Of a stretch of 64,000 nt of DNA, positions 37,392 through 48,804 are shown piece by piece (position 1 is the stretch's first letter; the number at the start of each line of letters is the position of its first letter). Made by a program: the position numbers and the translations under genes. The stretch is from assembly GCA_963781785.1 (NCBI GenBank), contig CAWAHD010000002.1, forward strand, positions 4,154,001 to 4,218,000, written 5' to 3'. Below the pieces are notes generated by a model that saw only the letters and a list, made by a program, of their open reading frames with translations, had not been told where the DNA came from and searched no databases. This stretch comes from CAWAHD01 sp963781785. Its GTDB lineage: Bacteria; Planctomycetota; Planctomycetia; Isosphaerales; Isosphaeraceae.

Positions 37392-38329
37392 TGACTCGAA
37401 GACGACTGTGCCTTCTCGCCGTCGTGACCCTGGTCGGGATCGCCGCCGGTGTCTCCCTGGCCCAGCCGCAACGCAGGATGTCGCACCAGCGTGGGGGCCC
37501 CGGCCCGATCGACGATCGCAATGGCGTTCCCGATTGGAAAGTCGACGAGCACTTCAAGAAAGATCTCTTTACCTTCGTCAGAGTCGAATACACATCCGGT
37601 CGCGGTGGTGGGTTCGGGGGTGGTGGATTCGGGGGCTTTGGCGGTCGCGGTGGTCGCGGCGGTCGTGGCGGCCGCGGTTTCGGTGGATTCAGCGGCGGTG
37701 GCTGGGGTCGCTGGGCCATCGATTATCCCGACGCCGACCTGAACTTCTCGTTTCGGCTCCGGCAACTGACGTCGCTCAAAGTCAACCCCAATCCGATCAC
37801 CAGGCGGCTGACCGACCCCGACCTCTGCGATTACCCGTTCCTTTACTTGATCGAGCCGGGATGGCTCGTGTTTTCCGAGGATGAGGTCGTCGCGCTCAAG
37901 CACTATCTGTTAAACGGCGGCTTTCTCATGGTCGACGATTTCTGGGGCGAGAGAGAGTGGCAAAACTTCTACCGGGAGATCAAGCGCGTCTTCCCCGACC
38001 GCGAGCCGGTGGAGCTGGACATCACCCATCCGATCTTCCGGTGCGTCTACCCGCTCAAGGAGATGCCGCAAGTACCCAGCAAGGACCACGCCCTGTGGGG
38101 GCGCGAGGAGGGGATCACCTGGGAAGACCACGGCCCCAATTCCGAACACGTCCATTACTGGTCGATTTCCGACGACAAGGGGCGGATGGTGGCGCTCATC
38201 TGCCATAACACCGACCTGGGCGACGGCTGGGAACGGGAGGGCGAGGACGAATGGTATTTCCAAGAGTTCTCGGCGAAGAAGTCCTACCCGATGGGCATCA
38301 ACATCGTGACCTATGCCATGACGCATTGA
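37391..38329 (+). CDS. Exported DUF4159 protein with an RGG-like glycine/arginine insert
   Basis: 312 residues. The signal peptide follows MTRRRLCLLAVVTLVGIAAG. The N-terminal FTFVRVEYTSG and C-terminal domain (DYPDADLNFSFRLRQLTSLK, DYPFLYLIEPGWLVFSEDE, YLLNGGFLMVDDFWGEREW, MGINIVTYAMTH) are DUF4159, a glutamine-amidotransferase-like fold found with MoxR/vWA operons. Between the two parts is a 40-residue Gly/Arg/Phe segment (positions 37600-37715) with RGG units, unusual inside this family. ATG 37391 overlaps the previous stop; a GTG three bases earlier is the alternative. Confidence 0.85.
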   Translation: MTRRRLCLLAVVTLVGIAAGVSLAQPQRRMSHQRGGPGPIDDRNGVPDWKVDEHFKKDLFTFVRVEYTSGRGGGFGGGGFGGFGGRGGRGGRGGRGFGGFSGGGWGRWAIDYPDADLNFSFRLRQLTSLKVNPNPITRRLTDPDLCDYPFLYLIEPGWLVFSEDEVVALKHYLLNGGFLMVDDFWGEREWQNFYREIKRVFPDREPVELDITHPIFRCVYPLKEMPQVPSKDHALWGREEGITWEDHGPNSEHVHYWSISDDKGRMVALICHNTDLGDGWEREGEDEWYFQEFSAKKSYPMGINIVTYAMTH

Positions 38330-38376
38330 ACAAAGACGTCGGGCTGGAAAGCCTGACTTACGGAAGAGGAGGAATC

Positions 38377-39386
<1,010 letters not shown>

Positions 39387-39387
<1 letters not shown>

Positions 39388-40385
39388 TGCCGGCACTCGA
39401 TAGCCAGCGAGCCTCCGACTCGGCCTCAAAGGAACGCGGCGATTGGTCGCGCCAGGGAGGGTCGCTGATCGATCCCCGCACCTTGATGCGCATCAAGAGC
39501 CTTCAAATCCGGGCGCGCGTTGCCGTCGAGGGATTCATCAAGGGCATCCACCGCAGCCCGCACCATGGGTTCTCGGTCGAGTTCAGCGAATACCGCGAGT
39601 ATTCTCCGGGCGACGACCCGCGCTATCTCGACTGGCGATTGTATGCTCGCTCCGATCGCTATTACGTGAAGCGATTCGAAGACGAGACCAACCTGCGCTG
39701 CCACCTCGTGGTCGACACCAGCCGGTCGATGGGTTATCGATCCGGAGCCTACTCCAAGAGCGACTACGCGCGCACGGCGGCGGCTACGATCGCCTACTTC
39801 TTGACCACTCAGCGCGACGCGGTCGGCGTGCTGTTGTTCGAGGATAAGATCACCGAATACTTGCCAGCGCGGTACCGCACGGGCCACCTTCGCCGGCTGA
39901 TGGCGGCGCTCGAGCGCGAGCCCACGGGCAAAGCAACAAACCTGGCAGAGCCGCTGGAGCAGATCGCCGCCACCGTTCGCAAGCGCGGCCTGATCATCTT
40001 GATCTCCGACCTGCTCGCGCCGGCCGACTCACTCGAGTCGCGGCTGGGGTACCTGCGCTCGCGCGGGCACGACGTCGTCGTGCTGCGGGTGCTCGATCCG
40101 GCCGAAGTGAATTTCTCCTTCACGAGCGCAGCCATGTTTCAAGACGTGGAATCGGGGCGGGAGCTTTACATCGACCCGGTCGCGGCCCGGCAGGACTACC
40201 TGCGCCGCTTCGCCGCTCATGCCGCCGAGATCGAACGATCCTGCGTCGATCTCGGAATCGAGTACCGGACCCTCACAAGCGACCGGCCCCTTGAGCTGGT
40301 CCTCTTTGATTTGCTGAAGGCGCGGATGCGCCGCGGGCGCACGCCGGGCCGAAGGACCGCACCGGGCCGAGGAGGCGCACGATGA
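39387..40385 (+). CDS. DUF58 protein with vWA fold
   Basis: 332 residues; ATG 39387 overlaps the MoxR stop (TGATG). The DUF58 signature GFSVEFSEYREYSPGDDPRY then LDWRLYARSDRYYVKRFEDE is complete. It is followed by a MIDAS-type DxSxS (VVDTSRSMG), so it can bind a divalent metal. Usual direct partner of MoxR. Cytoplasmic, no membrane helix; a basic Arg/Gly-rich tail ends the protein. Confidence 0.93.
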
Positions 40386-42499
40386 GCTTCCTCACGCCGC
40401 TTTATGTTCTAGGTTTGACGGCCGTGGTCGCGCCGATCTTGTTCCACCTGATCCGGCGCTCGCCCCGGGGCGAGGTACCGTTCAGCTCGCTCATGTTTCT
40501 CACCCCGACTCCGCCCCGACTCACCCGGCGCAGCCGGCTCGAGAACCTGCTCCTGCTTCTCTTGCGAGCGGCGGCACTGTGCCTCCTGGCGTTTGCGTTT
40601 GCCAGGCCGTTTCTCCGCCAGCCGGCTCGCATCGACTTTGGCGACGTCGAGCGCCGCCGGGTTGCCCTCCTGATCGACACCAGCGCCAGCATGCGCCGCG
40701 GCGACGTCTGGACCAAAGCACTGGCCCTGGCCGACAAGGTGATTGCGGATTGCCGGCCCACCGATCAACTGGCCTTTTTTTCGTTCGACACGACCACGCA
40801 GCCTGTGTTGACCTTCCACGAATCGATGACCAGTGATCCCGCCCAACGCCAGGCCGTTGCCCGAGGGCTGATCAATCACCTGGCACCCTCCTGGGGAGCG
40901 ACAAACCTGGGGCAAGCTTTGATCGATGCCGTCGCCGCGATCGAAGACGTGGCCGATACGAGCGAAAAGGCCGGCCGGATGCCGCGCCGGGTTGTCCTGA
41001 TCAGCGACCTCTCGCAGGGTAGCCGGCTCGAAGCGCTGGGCGATTTCGAGTGGCCCTCCGACGTCGAGCTCGACTTGAAGACGGTCGCCGAGAGTGGCTC
41101 CAATGCCGGGGTATCCTCGCTCGCCGATCAACTAGAGACTGAGCCGGCTGCGCCGGCCGGCCTGCGCCGCGTGCGGGTTTTCAACGACGCATCGTCCCGG
41201 CGCGAGAAGTTCGAGCTCCACTGGGTTGATGAGAAAGGAAACGATGCCGGCAAGCCGACCGATGTCTACGTCCCGCCCGGTGAAAGCCGCGTCGTGCGCG
41301 TGCCCCGGCCGGATCAAACGGCGGCGCACCAGGTGCTCCGGCTCGAGGGAGACACGTTTGGCTTCGACAACACGTTGTATTTCGTGGATGAGCGGCGCCA
41401 GGAGGCGACGGTCTCCTACGTCGGCCCGGACCGAGCCGATGATTCCGCCGGGCTCCTCTATTACCTGGACCGGGTCTTCACCGACACGCGCCACCGGACG
41501 GTGCGCGTCGTGCCCTCGTCCCCCTCCGCGGACTGGGAATGGGCGCCGGACCGCTCGCCGCCTCTGGTCGTCGTGACCGGCGAGACAAAGGGCGACAACG
41601 CCCGCCGCCTGGGGGAATACGTGAAGGCCGGTGGAACTCTGCTCTACGTGGTCGGTGCACCGGGGAAATCCGCGACCCTGGCGGCGGTCGCCGGTGTCTC
41701 TCCCTGGGACATTCCCGAAGCGACTCCCGGGCGCGACGTGATGCTGCGCGAAATCCGGTTTGACCATCCTCTGTTCCTCACGCTCGCCGGCGCACAGTTC
41801 AATGATTTCACCAAGATTCATTTCTGGAAATATCGGCGCATTGATCCAGGATCGCTCGGCGACGCACACGTCTTGGCCCGGTTTGAAACCGGCGACGCGG
41901 CCGTCGTCGAAAAAACGATCGGCAAGGGCCGGCTCGTGATCCTGGCGAGCGGATGGCAGCCGGCGGATAGTCAGCTCGCGCGGTCGTCCAAGTTCGTTCC
42001 CTTGATGACGGCCTTGCTCGAAGCGCGCGACCCCAGGCCGATGAGTGCGGCGAACTACGTCATTGCCGATCGCGTGCCATTGCCGGTCATCGAGGGAAGG
42101 GCGACCGGTCTGGTCGTCCACAAGCCGGACGGCACGGCGGTGACGGCCGCGCCCGGCGCCGCGTTCTTTTCCCAGACAGACCAGGTCGGTCTGTACACGG
42201 TCGACGCTCCGGGAGGTCCGCGGTCGTTCGTGGTCAACCTCGATCCGCTGGAGAGCAAGACGGCGCCCTTGAACGTGGAAACGCTCGAGCAGTTCGGGTG
42301 CCGCCTCGCAGCCCACAGCCGGAAAGGTCCCGACCCCGAGCAGGCCCGGCAGATGTACAATCTCGAGCTGGAAAACCGCCAGAAGCTCTGGCGTTATTTG
42401 ATCCTGGCGGCAATCGGCGTGCTGGTCGTCGAAACCTGGCTGGCGGGGAAGCGGGTTGCTCGCTCCCGGCCGGCCCGCGTGGAGGCAGTGATGTCATGA
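40382..42499 (+). CDS. BatA-like membrane protein with vWA domain
   Basis: 705 residues; its ATG overlaps the DUF58 stop by four bases. N-terminal BatA signature FLTPLYVLGLTAVVAPILFH and LIRRSPRGEVPFSSLMFL, then a second helix (LLLLLLRAAALCLLAFAFARP) and a vWA domain with MIDAS LIDTSASMRRGD. A glutamine-amidotransferase-like middle region and a C-terminal helix (YLILAAIGVLVVETWLAG) follow. Most of the protein should be periplasmic. Partner of MoxR/DUF58 in envelope stress or complex assembly. Confidence 0.9.
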   Translation: MSFLTPLYVLGLTAVVAPILFHLIRRSPRGEVPFSSLMFLTPTPPRLTRRSRLENLLLLLLRAAALCLLAFAFARPFLRQPARIDFGDVERRRVALLIDTSASMRRGDVWTKALALADKVIADCRPTDQLAFFSFDTTTQPVLTFHESMTSDPAQRQAVARGLINHLAPSWGATNLGQALIDAVAAIEDVADTSEKAGRMPRRVVLISDLSQGSRLEALGDFEWPSDVELDLKTVAESGSNAGVSSLADQLETEPAAPAGLRRVRVFNDASSRREKFELHWVDEKGNDAGKPTDVYVPPGESRVVRVPRPDQTAAHQVLRLEGDTFGFDNTLYFVDERRQEATVSYVGPDRADDSAGLLYYLDRVFTDTRHRTVRVVPSSPSADWEWAPDRSPPLVVVTGETKGDNARRLGEYVKAGGTLLYVVGAPGKSATLAAVAGVSPWDIPEATPGRDVMLREIRFDHPLFLTLAGAQFNDFTKIHFWKYRRIDPGSLGDAHVLARFETGDAAVVEKTIGKGRLVILASGWQPADSQLARSSKFVPLMTALLEARDPRPMSAANYVIADRVPLPVIEGRATGLVVHKPDGTAVTAAPGAAFFSQTDQVGLYTVDAPGGPRSFVVNLDPLESKTAPLNVETLEQFGCRLAAHSRKGPDPEQARQMYNLELENRQKLWRYLILAAIGVLVVETWLAGKRVARSRPARVEAVMS

Positions 42500-45400
42500 G
42501 CAGACAATTGAACCAAGCGTTGGACGGCGTCGCGCGACGATTCCGGCAGGAGCGACTGTGGGGCAGCCTGGCCTTGTGCTGGCTGGCATGGGCGCTTCTG
42601 GGCTGGGGCTCCGGCCTCGTCAACTTCGGGTCCGAGACGCTGCCGGTTCCCGGCGGATGGCTGCTCGTGTCCATCGTGGTCGCGGTGCTGGCGACGGCGG
42701 CCTGCTGCGTGCTCTGGTCGGTGCGATCGGCGCGCGACCCGCGGTGGGTGGCCCAGCGCATCGAGGCCAGGCATCCGGACTTGAAGACCGGGCTCCTTGC
42801 CGCCGTGGAAGAGCTCGCCAAGGCTCCTCCGGGCCGACTCGGCTATTTGCAGTCGGCCGTCATCCGTGAAGCACTCGATCACCGCCGCTTGCACGACTGG
42901 GACGAAACCGTGCCTTCCTGGACGCTGCGCGGCGCCAAGCTGGCTCACATCGCCGCCCTGGCATCCCTCTTGGGCGTGCTGGCAACCCTCACGATGTCGG
43001 CCCGCTCGCACACGAGCAGCCTCTGGTCCATCGCGACAGCAACCGGCGGCGGCACCGTCCACGTCGAGCCGGGCAATACGGAAATCGAACGGGGCACGTC
43101 GCTCCTGGTCGTCGCCCGGTTTCCTGGTGCTGTGCCGGCCGAGGCCTGGCTCGCCGTGGAAGACAAGCAGCCGGTGGCGAGCCGCCGCGGCATGACGCGC
43201 AGCCTGGAGGATCCCACGTTCGCCGGACATGTCGAGTCGGTCGAATCCGACCTGGACTATCGCGTCGAGTTCGACGGCAATACCACCGAGACCTATCACG
43301 TCAAAGTGTTCGAATACCCCGAGCTCGACCGCGCCGACGCCCGGTTGGTCTTCCCGCACTACACATCAATGGAGCCGAAAACCGTCGAAGATATCCGGCA
43401 TGTCACCGCCGTCGAGGGCACCGAGCTGACGCTCCTGTGCCGCCTCAACAAAGAGGTCGCGACGGCGCGTCTGGTCGATGCCGAGGGTCAGGCGATCGAG
43501 CTCAAGCCCGACGAGCAGGCCGGCCATGTTTACCGCACGACCATGACGCTCGCCGACCCGAAGCGGTTCGGCGTCCAACTGGTGGATCGCGAGGGACGTG
43601 CCAACAAGCTGAATGCTGAGATCATCATTAACGTGACCCGGAATCGCCCGGCGGTCGTCAAGATGACGCAGCCGGGGCACGACGTCCGCGTCTCACCGGT
43701 CGAGGAGCTCGCGCTCAAGGCCGACCTCGAGGATGACTTCGGGCTGACTCGTCACGGACTCAGCTTCAGCATGGCAGGTCGAGAGCCGCAGGAGATCGTC
43801 CTCAAAGCACCCGCAGGCGGCAACCGCCTCGTGCACGCGCAGCACCTGATCGACTTCGAGTCGCTCAAGGCCGTCCCGGATCAGCTCGTCACCTATTTCT
43901 TCTGGGCCGAGGACATCGGGCCGGATGGCCAGCCGAGGCGGACGTCTGGCGACATGTACTTCGCCGAGGTCCGGCACTTCGAGGAGATCTTCCGCCAGGG
44001 CGAGCAGCCCCCCAGCGGATCGGCCGAGAACGAGGACCAGCAAGGAGAGCAGGACAACGCTCGGTCGTCCGAACAGTTGGCCGAGCTTCAAAAGGAGATT
44101 ATCAACGGCACGTGGAAGCTGATCCGCCGTGAAACCCGGCCCCAGCCGTCTGACAAGCTCGCCGAAGACGGCAAGGTGCTCGAAGACTCGCAGCACTCGG
44201 CGATCGAGAAAGCCGGACAGCTTGGCGAGCGGCTCCAGGACGCCTCCGCCAAGGCGAGCCTGGATCAGGCGACCCGTTTCATGCAGGAGGCCGAGAAGCA
44301 CCTGACCGAGGTGGCCGAGAAGTCCTCAATCAAAGCCCTCACTCCGGCGCTTGCCTCCGAGCAGGCCGCCTATCAAGCCCTTCTCAAGCTGCGCGCCCGC
44401 GAGTTTCAGGTCATTCGCAACAACTCGCGGCAGCGGCAAAGCGGCCGGAGCTCGGCCGGCCGCCAACAGCAGAGACAGCTTCAGCAGCTCGAGCTGACGT
44501 CTGACGAAAACCGCTATGAGGAACAGCGAACGGCGCGCGCTCAGGAACAGAGGCTCACGCAGCGAGAGCGAGAACAGCGCGAAACCCGCCAGGTCGTCAA
44601 CCGGCTCCGCGAGCTGGCCCAGCGGCAGACCGATGTGAACGAGCGGCTCAAGGAGCTCCAGTCGGCACTCGAGGCGGCCCAGACCCCGCAGGCGCGCCAG
44701 GAGATCGAGCGGCAGCTCAAGCGGCTCAGAGACCAGCAGCAGCAAATCCTTCGAGACACCGACGAGCTCAGAGAGCGCATGGAGCGCGAGGAAAACCGCG
44801 ACCGGATGGCAGACGCCCGGCAGCAGATCGAAGAGGGCCGTGAACACGTGCGTCAAGCATCCGAGGCGCTCGAGCAAGGCCGTGTCCCCCAGGCCCTCAC
44901 CGAAGGTGCTCGAGCCGGCCGGCAACTGAACGACCTCCGCGAGCAGCTCAGAAAAAGCGCCGCCAATCGGTTCGCCGAGGAAATGACCGGAATGCGCGAA
45001 CAGGCGCGGCAGCTCGGCAAGGACCAGGAGAAGATCACCCAGCAGCTCGAGGCCGCCGAGCAGGAGCCCCAGCATTCACTCCGCGACTCCGGTGAGCGCA
45101 AGCAGGTCCGCCAGGGTCTGGACCAGCAGGAAAAGCGCCTCGATCAACTCCTCGAGCAGATGCGCCGCACGGTACCGGACGCCGAGGAAACCGAGCCGCT
45201 CCTGGCCAAGGAGCTGTATGACACGGTCCGAAAGGCGACCGAACAGAAAATCCCCGATGAGCTCAAGGTCGCCGAGCAGCTCGTCGACCTGGGCGTCACC
45301 GAGGATGCCGCCAAGGCGTCCCGGCACATCGGCCAGGGCCTCGAACAGTTGAAAGAGGGCGTCGAGCGCGCGGCCAGGAGCGTCCTCGGCGACGAGACCG

Positions 45401-46362
45401 CAGCCCTCCGCCGCGCTCAGAGTGAGCTTGATGACCTCGCCGATCAGGTCGATCGCGAGATTGCCCAGGCCACGGGACGGGAACCGGCAAACCGGCAGCG
45501 GCCTGGATCGCGGCAAGGCACCAACCCAGACCGCGATCCCAACCAGCAGCGCGGTCAGGGCCAAGAACAGTCGCAACAAGACCAGCAGGGCCAACAGGGC
45601 CAGCCCAGTCAACAGGGTGAGCAAGAACGCCGCGCCAACCAGCAGGCCCAACGCCAGCGAGGCCAGCAAGGTCAACAGGGCCAGCGCGGTGAGCAGCAGG
45701 GCCAGCAAGGTCAGCAGGGCCAGGCGGGTCAGCGTGGTGAGCAGCAGGGCCAGCAAGGTCAGCAGGGCCAGGCAGGCCAGCGCGGTGAGCAACAGGGCCA
45801 GCAAGGTCAACAGGGCCAGGACGGCCAGCGCGGTGAGCAGCAGGGTCAGCAAGGTCAACAGGGCCAGGACGGAGGCGGTGCTCAAGAGCGCCAGCAGGGT
45901 CAAGGAGGTCAACGCCGGCTGCGCGGCGGAGATCCCTCGAGCGATCGCCAGGCACGTCAAGCGGGCTCGGCTGGTGGCGGCGGTGACGACCGGCAGCTTG
46001 GAGGTCTTGCGACGGGCCGAGGCGGTCCGATCCGGGGCGAAGGTTTTCGTGAGTGGTCCGACCGGATGCGCGACGTCGAGGAGCTGCTGGACGACCCCGA
46101 GCTGCGAGCCGAGACCGCACGGATTCGCGATCGGGTGCGGGGCGAGCGTGAGGAGTTCAAGCGCCACGCGAAGGAGCCCGACTGGAATCGGCTCCATGAC
46201 CTGGTATCCGAGCCGATGAACGAGCTGCGCAAACGCATCGACGAGGAGGTGCGCCGGCGCGAGTCACCCGACTCCCTGGTGCCGATCGATCGTGATCCGG
46301 TTCCTCCCCAGTATGCTGAGGGCGTCCGTCGGTATTATGAACGTCTGGGGAGTGGCAAATGA
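42496..46362 (+). CDS. Giant membrane-anchored coiled-coil protein with Gln/Gly repeat
   Basis: 1,288 residues; ATG 42496 overlaps the previous stop (ATGA), and the 66 extra codons upstream are a shadow of that gene. Three N-terminal membrane helices (SLALCWLAWALLGWGSGLVN, LLVSIVVAVLATAACCVLW, IAALASLLGVLATLTMSA) are followed by a beta-rich domain (DUF4175-like) and about 500 residues of heptad coiled coil, rich in Glu, Gln and Arg (for example RLKELQSALEAAQTPQARQE). A Gln/Gly repeat region precedes a short conserved C-terminal domain (RGEGFREWSDRMRDVEELLD). Likely a periplasmic rod that works with the vWA proteins. Function unproven. Confidence 0.88.
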   Translation: MSRQLNQALDGVARRFRQERLWGSLALCWLAWALLGWGSGLVNFGSETLPVPGGWLLVSIVVAVLATAACCVLWSVRSARDPRWVAQRIEARHPDLKTGLLAAVEELAKAPPGRLGYLQSAVIREALDHRRLHDWDETVPSWTLRGAKLAHIAALASLLGVLATLTMSARSHTSSLWSIATATGGGTVHVEPGNTEIERGTSLLVVARFPGAVPAEAWLAVEDKQPVASRRGMTRSLEDPTFAGHVESVESDLDYRVEFDGNTTETYHVKVFEYPELDRADARLVFPHYTSMEPKTVEDIRHVTAVEGTELTLLCRLNKEVATARLVDAEGQAIELKPDEQAGHVYRTTMTLADPKRFGVQLVDREGRANKLNAEIIINVTRNRPAVVKMTQPGHDVRVSPVEELALKADLEDDFGLTRHGLSFSMAGREPQEIVLKAPAGGNRLVHAQHLIDFESLKAVPDQLVTYFFWAEDIGPDGQPRRTSGDMYFAEVRHFEEIFRQGEQPPSGSAENEDQQGEQDNARSSEQLAELQKEIINGTWKLIRRETRPQPSDKLAEDGKVLEDSQHSAIEKAGQLGERLQDASAKASLDQATRFMQEAEKHLTEVAEKSSIKALTPALASEQAAYQALLKLRAREFQVIRNNSRQRQSGRSSAGRQQQRQLQQLELTSDENRYEEQRTARAQEQRLTQREREQRETRQVVNRLRELAQRQTDVNERLKELQSALEAAQTPQARQEIERQLKRLRDQQQQILRDTDELRERMEREENRDRMADARQQIEEGREHVRQASEALEQGRVPQALTEGARAGRQLNDLREQLRKSAANRFAEEMTGMREQARQLGKDQEKITQQLEAAEQEPQHSLRDSGERKQVRQGLDQQEKRLDQLLEQMRRTVPDAEETEPLLAKELYDTVRKATEQKIPDELKVAEQLVDLGVTEDAAKASRHIGQGLEQLKEGVERAARSVLGDETAALRRAQSELDDLADQVDREIAQATGREPANRQRPGSRQGTNPDRDPNQQRGQGQEQSQQDQQGQQGQPSQQGEQERRANQQAQRQRGQQGQQGQRGEQQGQQGQQGQAGQRGEQQGQQGQQGQAGQRGEQQGQQGQQGQDGQRGEQQGQQGQQGQDGGGAQERQQGQGGQRRLRGGDPSSDRQARQAGSAGGGGDDRQLGGLATGRGGPIRGEGFREWSDRMRDVEELLDDPELRAETARIRDRVRGEREEFKRHAKEPDWNRLHDLVSEPMNELRKRIDEEVRRRESPDSLVPIDRDPVPPQYAEGVRRYYERLGSGK
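45681..45872 (+). repeat. Four tandem 48-bp units encoding a Gln/Gly repeat
   Basis: Each unit encodes GQRGEQQGQQGQQGQ plus A or D (16 residues). The four units differ only at third positions and at the last codon (A, A, D, D). Flanking sequence (QQGQPSQQGEQ) is a looser form of the same repeat. Copy number is likely variable between strains through slippage, changing linker length without changing frame. Confidence 0.9.
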
Positions 46363-48721
46363 CGCTGCCGTCTTTGATCTGGGGCTCACCCCACTGGCTG
46401 GCCGGAGCGCTTGCGCTTCTGGTACTAGCCGCTGCGGTGCTGCTCTGGAGCTACGCTCGGGCCGAGGCCAGAGGGCCGGTGAGGATTGCCTGTGCCGTGT
46501 TGAAAACGCTGGCCTTCTCGGTCCTGGCGATCAGCTTGCTCGAGCCCTTATTGTCCGGCACACAGCCCAAGCGGGGGGCCAACGCATTCGTGGTCCTGGC
46601 CGACAATAGCCAGAGCCTCTTGATTCGAGACGACGACGCCACGCGAACTCGCGGTGAGCGGGTGCGCGACGCGTTACGGGGAGAGTCGGCCTGGAAGACG
46701 CGGCTGAGTCAGGATTTTGACGTCCGCAATTATGTGTTCGACTCACACCTTCGCGCGGTCGACAATTTCGATTCCCTGAAGTTCGACGGGGTGGGCACTG
46801 CGCTCACGACGTCGCTCTCTGGCCTTTCGAAGAGGTTCCGCGGTCTACCGCTTGCGGGCGTCTTGCTCTTCACAGACGGCAACCGCACCGACCTGGGCGA
46901 CATCGACTGGTCTCAGATGCCGCCGATCTATCCCGTGGTCCCGCGCGCGCAGGCCGCCGCCAGGGACGTGGGCGTGAGCGGGCTCTCGATCACTCAGACA
47001 AACTTCGAATCGGCCCCCGTGGTCGTCCGCGCCGACGTGGCTGCGGTGGGCTTCGCGGGTGAGCCGATCGCGGCCCTCATCGTCGACGAGGCCGGCGAGA
47101 CGGTCGAGCGCCAGGTCGCCCCCGCACCCAGAAATGGCAAGCCGCTCAGCTTCCGGTTTCAATTCCGGCCGATGAAGAAAGGCATCAGCTTCTATCACGT
47201 CCAGACGTTCCCTGTATCGGAAGAAAAGAACGATCAGCAGGCCGGAGGTGACGCAAAGTCCAGCGAGCAGACGCTCGCCAACAACAGCCGCCTGGTGGTC
47301 GTCGATCAGGGTGGTGGTCCCTACCGGGTGCTCTATGTGAGCGGGCGCCCGAACTGGGAATTCAAGTTCCTGAGGCGCGCGATCGAGGAAGACAAGGAGG
47401 TCGAGCTGATTGGCCTGGTGCGGATCGCCCGGCGTCAACCGAAGTTCGACTTTCGGGACCAGCGTGCCCGCTCGACGAGTGCTCTATTTGACGGGTTCGA
47501 CCAGCCCGACCTCGACACGGCGGAGCGGCAGGACCAACCGGTCTTGATCCGGCTGGGAACCCAGGATCCTGCCGAGCTTCGGGACGGTTTTCCCAAGGCG
47601 GCCGACGAGCTGTACCGCTATCACGCGATCATCCTCGACGATCTCGAGGCCGGCTTCTTCTCGCCGGACCAGCAAGCCCTCTTGAGGAACTTTGTCAGCC
47701 AGAGGGGCGGCGGCCTGCTGATGCTGGGCGGCTCGGACTCCTTTGTCGAAGGCAAGTATAATCGCACGCCGGTGGGTGAGCTTTTACCGGTCTATTTGAA
47801 TCGGCACGCGGAGACCCAGGAAGACGAGGACCCGGAGTATCACGTGGAGCTCACTCGGGAAGGCCGGCTCCAGCCGTGGGTGCGTCTCCGTAAGACCGAA
47901 GATGAAGAAGGACAGCGATTGGCCACGATGTCTCCGTTCCAGATTCTCAGCCGCACGGGTCAATCCAAGCCGGGCGCCGTCGTCCTTTCCGAGGTTCGCG
48001 ACGGCGCAGGCTCCAAGGCGCCTGCGCTCGTAACACAATCGTTTGGCAAGGGGCACGTGGCGGCTCTCTTGATCGGCGACCTCTACCACTGGGGAATGCG
48101 CCGGGAGAACCCGGCCGAGAGCGATCTCGATCGCTCGTGGCGCCAGACGGTTCGCTGGCTTGTCGGCGATGTCCCGACTCGCGTGGAGCTCCTGGTGCGT
48201 CCCAAGCCTGATACGGTAGCTCCGGCACTCGATCTGGCGGTACGGGTGCACGACTCCGAATATCGGGCACTCGACAACGCGAAGGTGACCTTCCGCGTCA
48301 CATTGCCGGGCAAGGACGTTTTGACCCTGGATGCCGAGCCTGACCAGCGCGAGGCCGGCACCTACCGGTCGAGCTATGTCACCAAGGAGCCCGGTGCTTA
48401 TCGGATCGTCGCGACCGCGACGGCCCCGGATGGCAGCAATATCGGCGAGAGGGAAGCCGGCTGGGCCGCCCAGCCTGCTGCCGATGAATTCGCTCGCCTG
48501 GAGCCGAACCGCGAGTTTTTGAAAACGATCGCGACCCAGACCCACGGCGACCTCGTAGACGGCGACAACTTACCCTCTTTCGTCGCCAGCCTGTCCGCGC
48601 ACACGCGCCGATCACCGAGCCGTGGACCTCGCCAATCTGGCATCAGCCGCTCTATTTCCTGGTCGCCATCACCTGCCTGCTCGTGGAATGGGGCCTGAGG
48701 CGAATGAACGGGCTGGCGTGA
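46359..48721 (+). CDS. Membrane vWA/glutamine-amidotransferase-like protein, frameshifted at the C-terminus
   Basis: ATG 46359 overlaps the previous stop. Two N-terminal helices (WLAGALALLVLAAAVLLWSY, VLKTLAFSVLAISLLEPLL), a vWA-like domain with VVLADNSQSLL (DNSQS at the MIDAS position), then a class-I amidotransferase-like domain (YRVLYVSGRPNWEFKFLRRA, GGGLLMLGGSDSF). The open frame stops at 48698, but after SLSAH the family-like ending is in another frame: APITEPWTSPIWHQPLYFLV and LLVEWGLRRMNGLA, stop at 48721. A 2-bp AC insertion in CGCACACGCG at 48594-48604 explains it. The lost part contains the C-terminal membrane helix. Confidence 0.85.
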
Positions 48722-48804
48722 GGGAATCGACTCGATCGGTACGGAGTGAGCGAGCGACTGACCGTCCGATCATTTCTTGAAATAATGCGTTTGGGTGGAT
48801 CCCG

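Noticed and set aside
42945..46238. Long minus-strand frames opposite the coiled-coil protein, including Leu-rich ones
   Set aside because: They mirror GAG/CAG/GGC-rich codons of the plus-strand gene; no independent start signals or domains.
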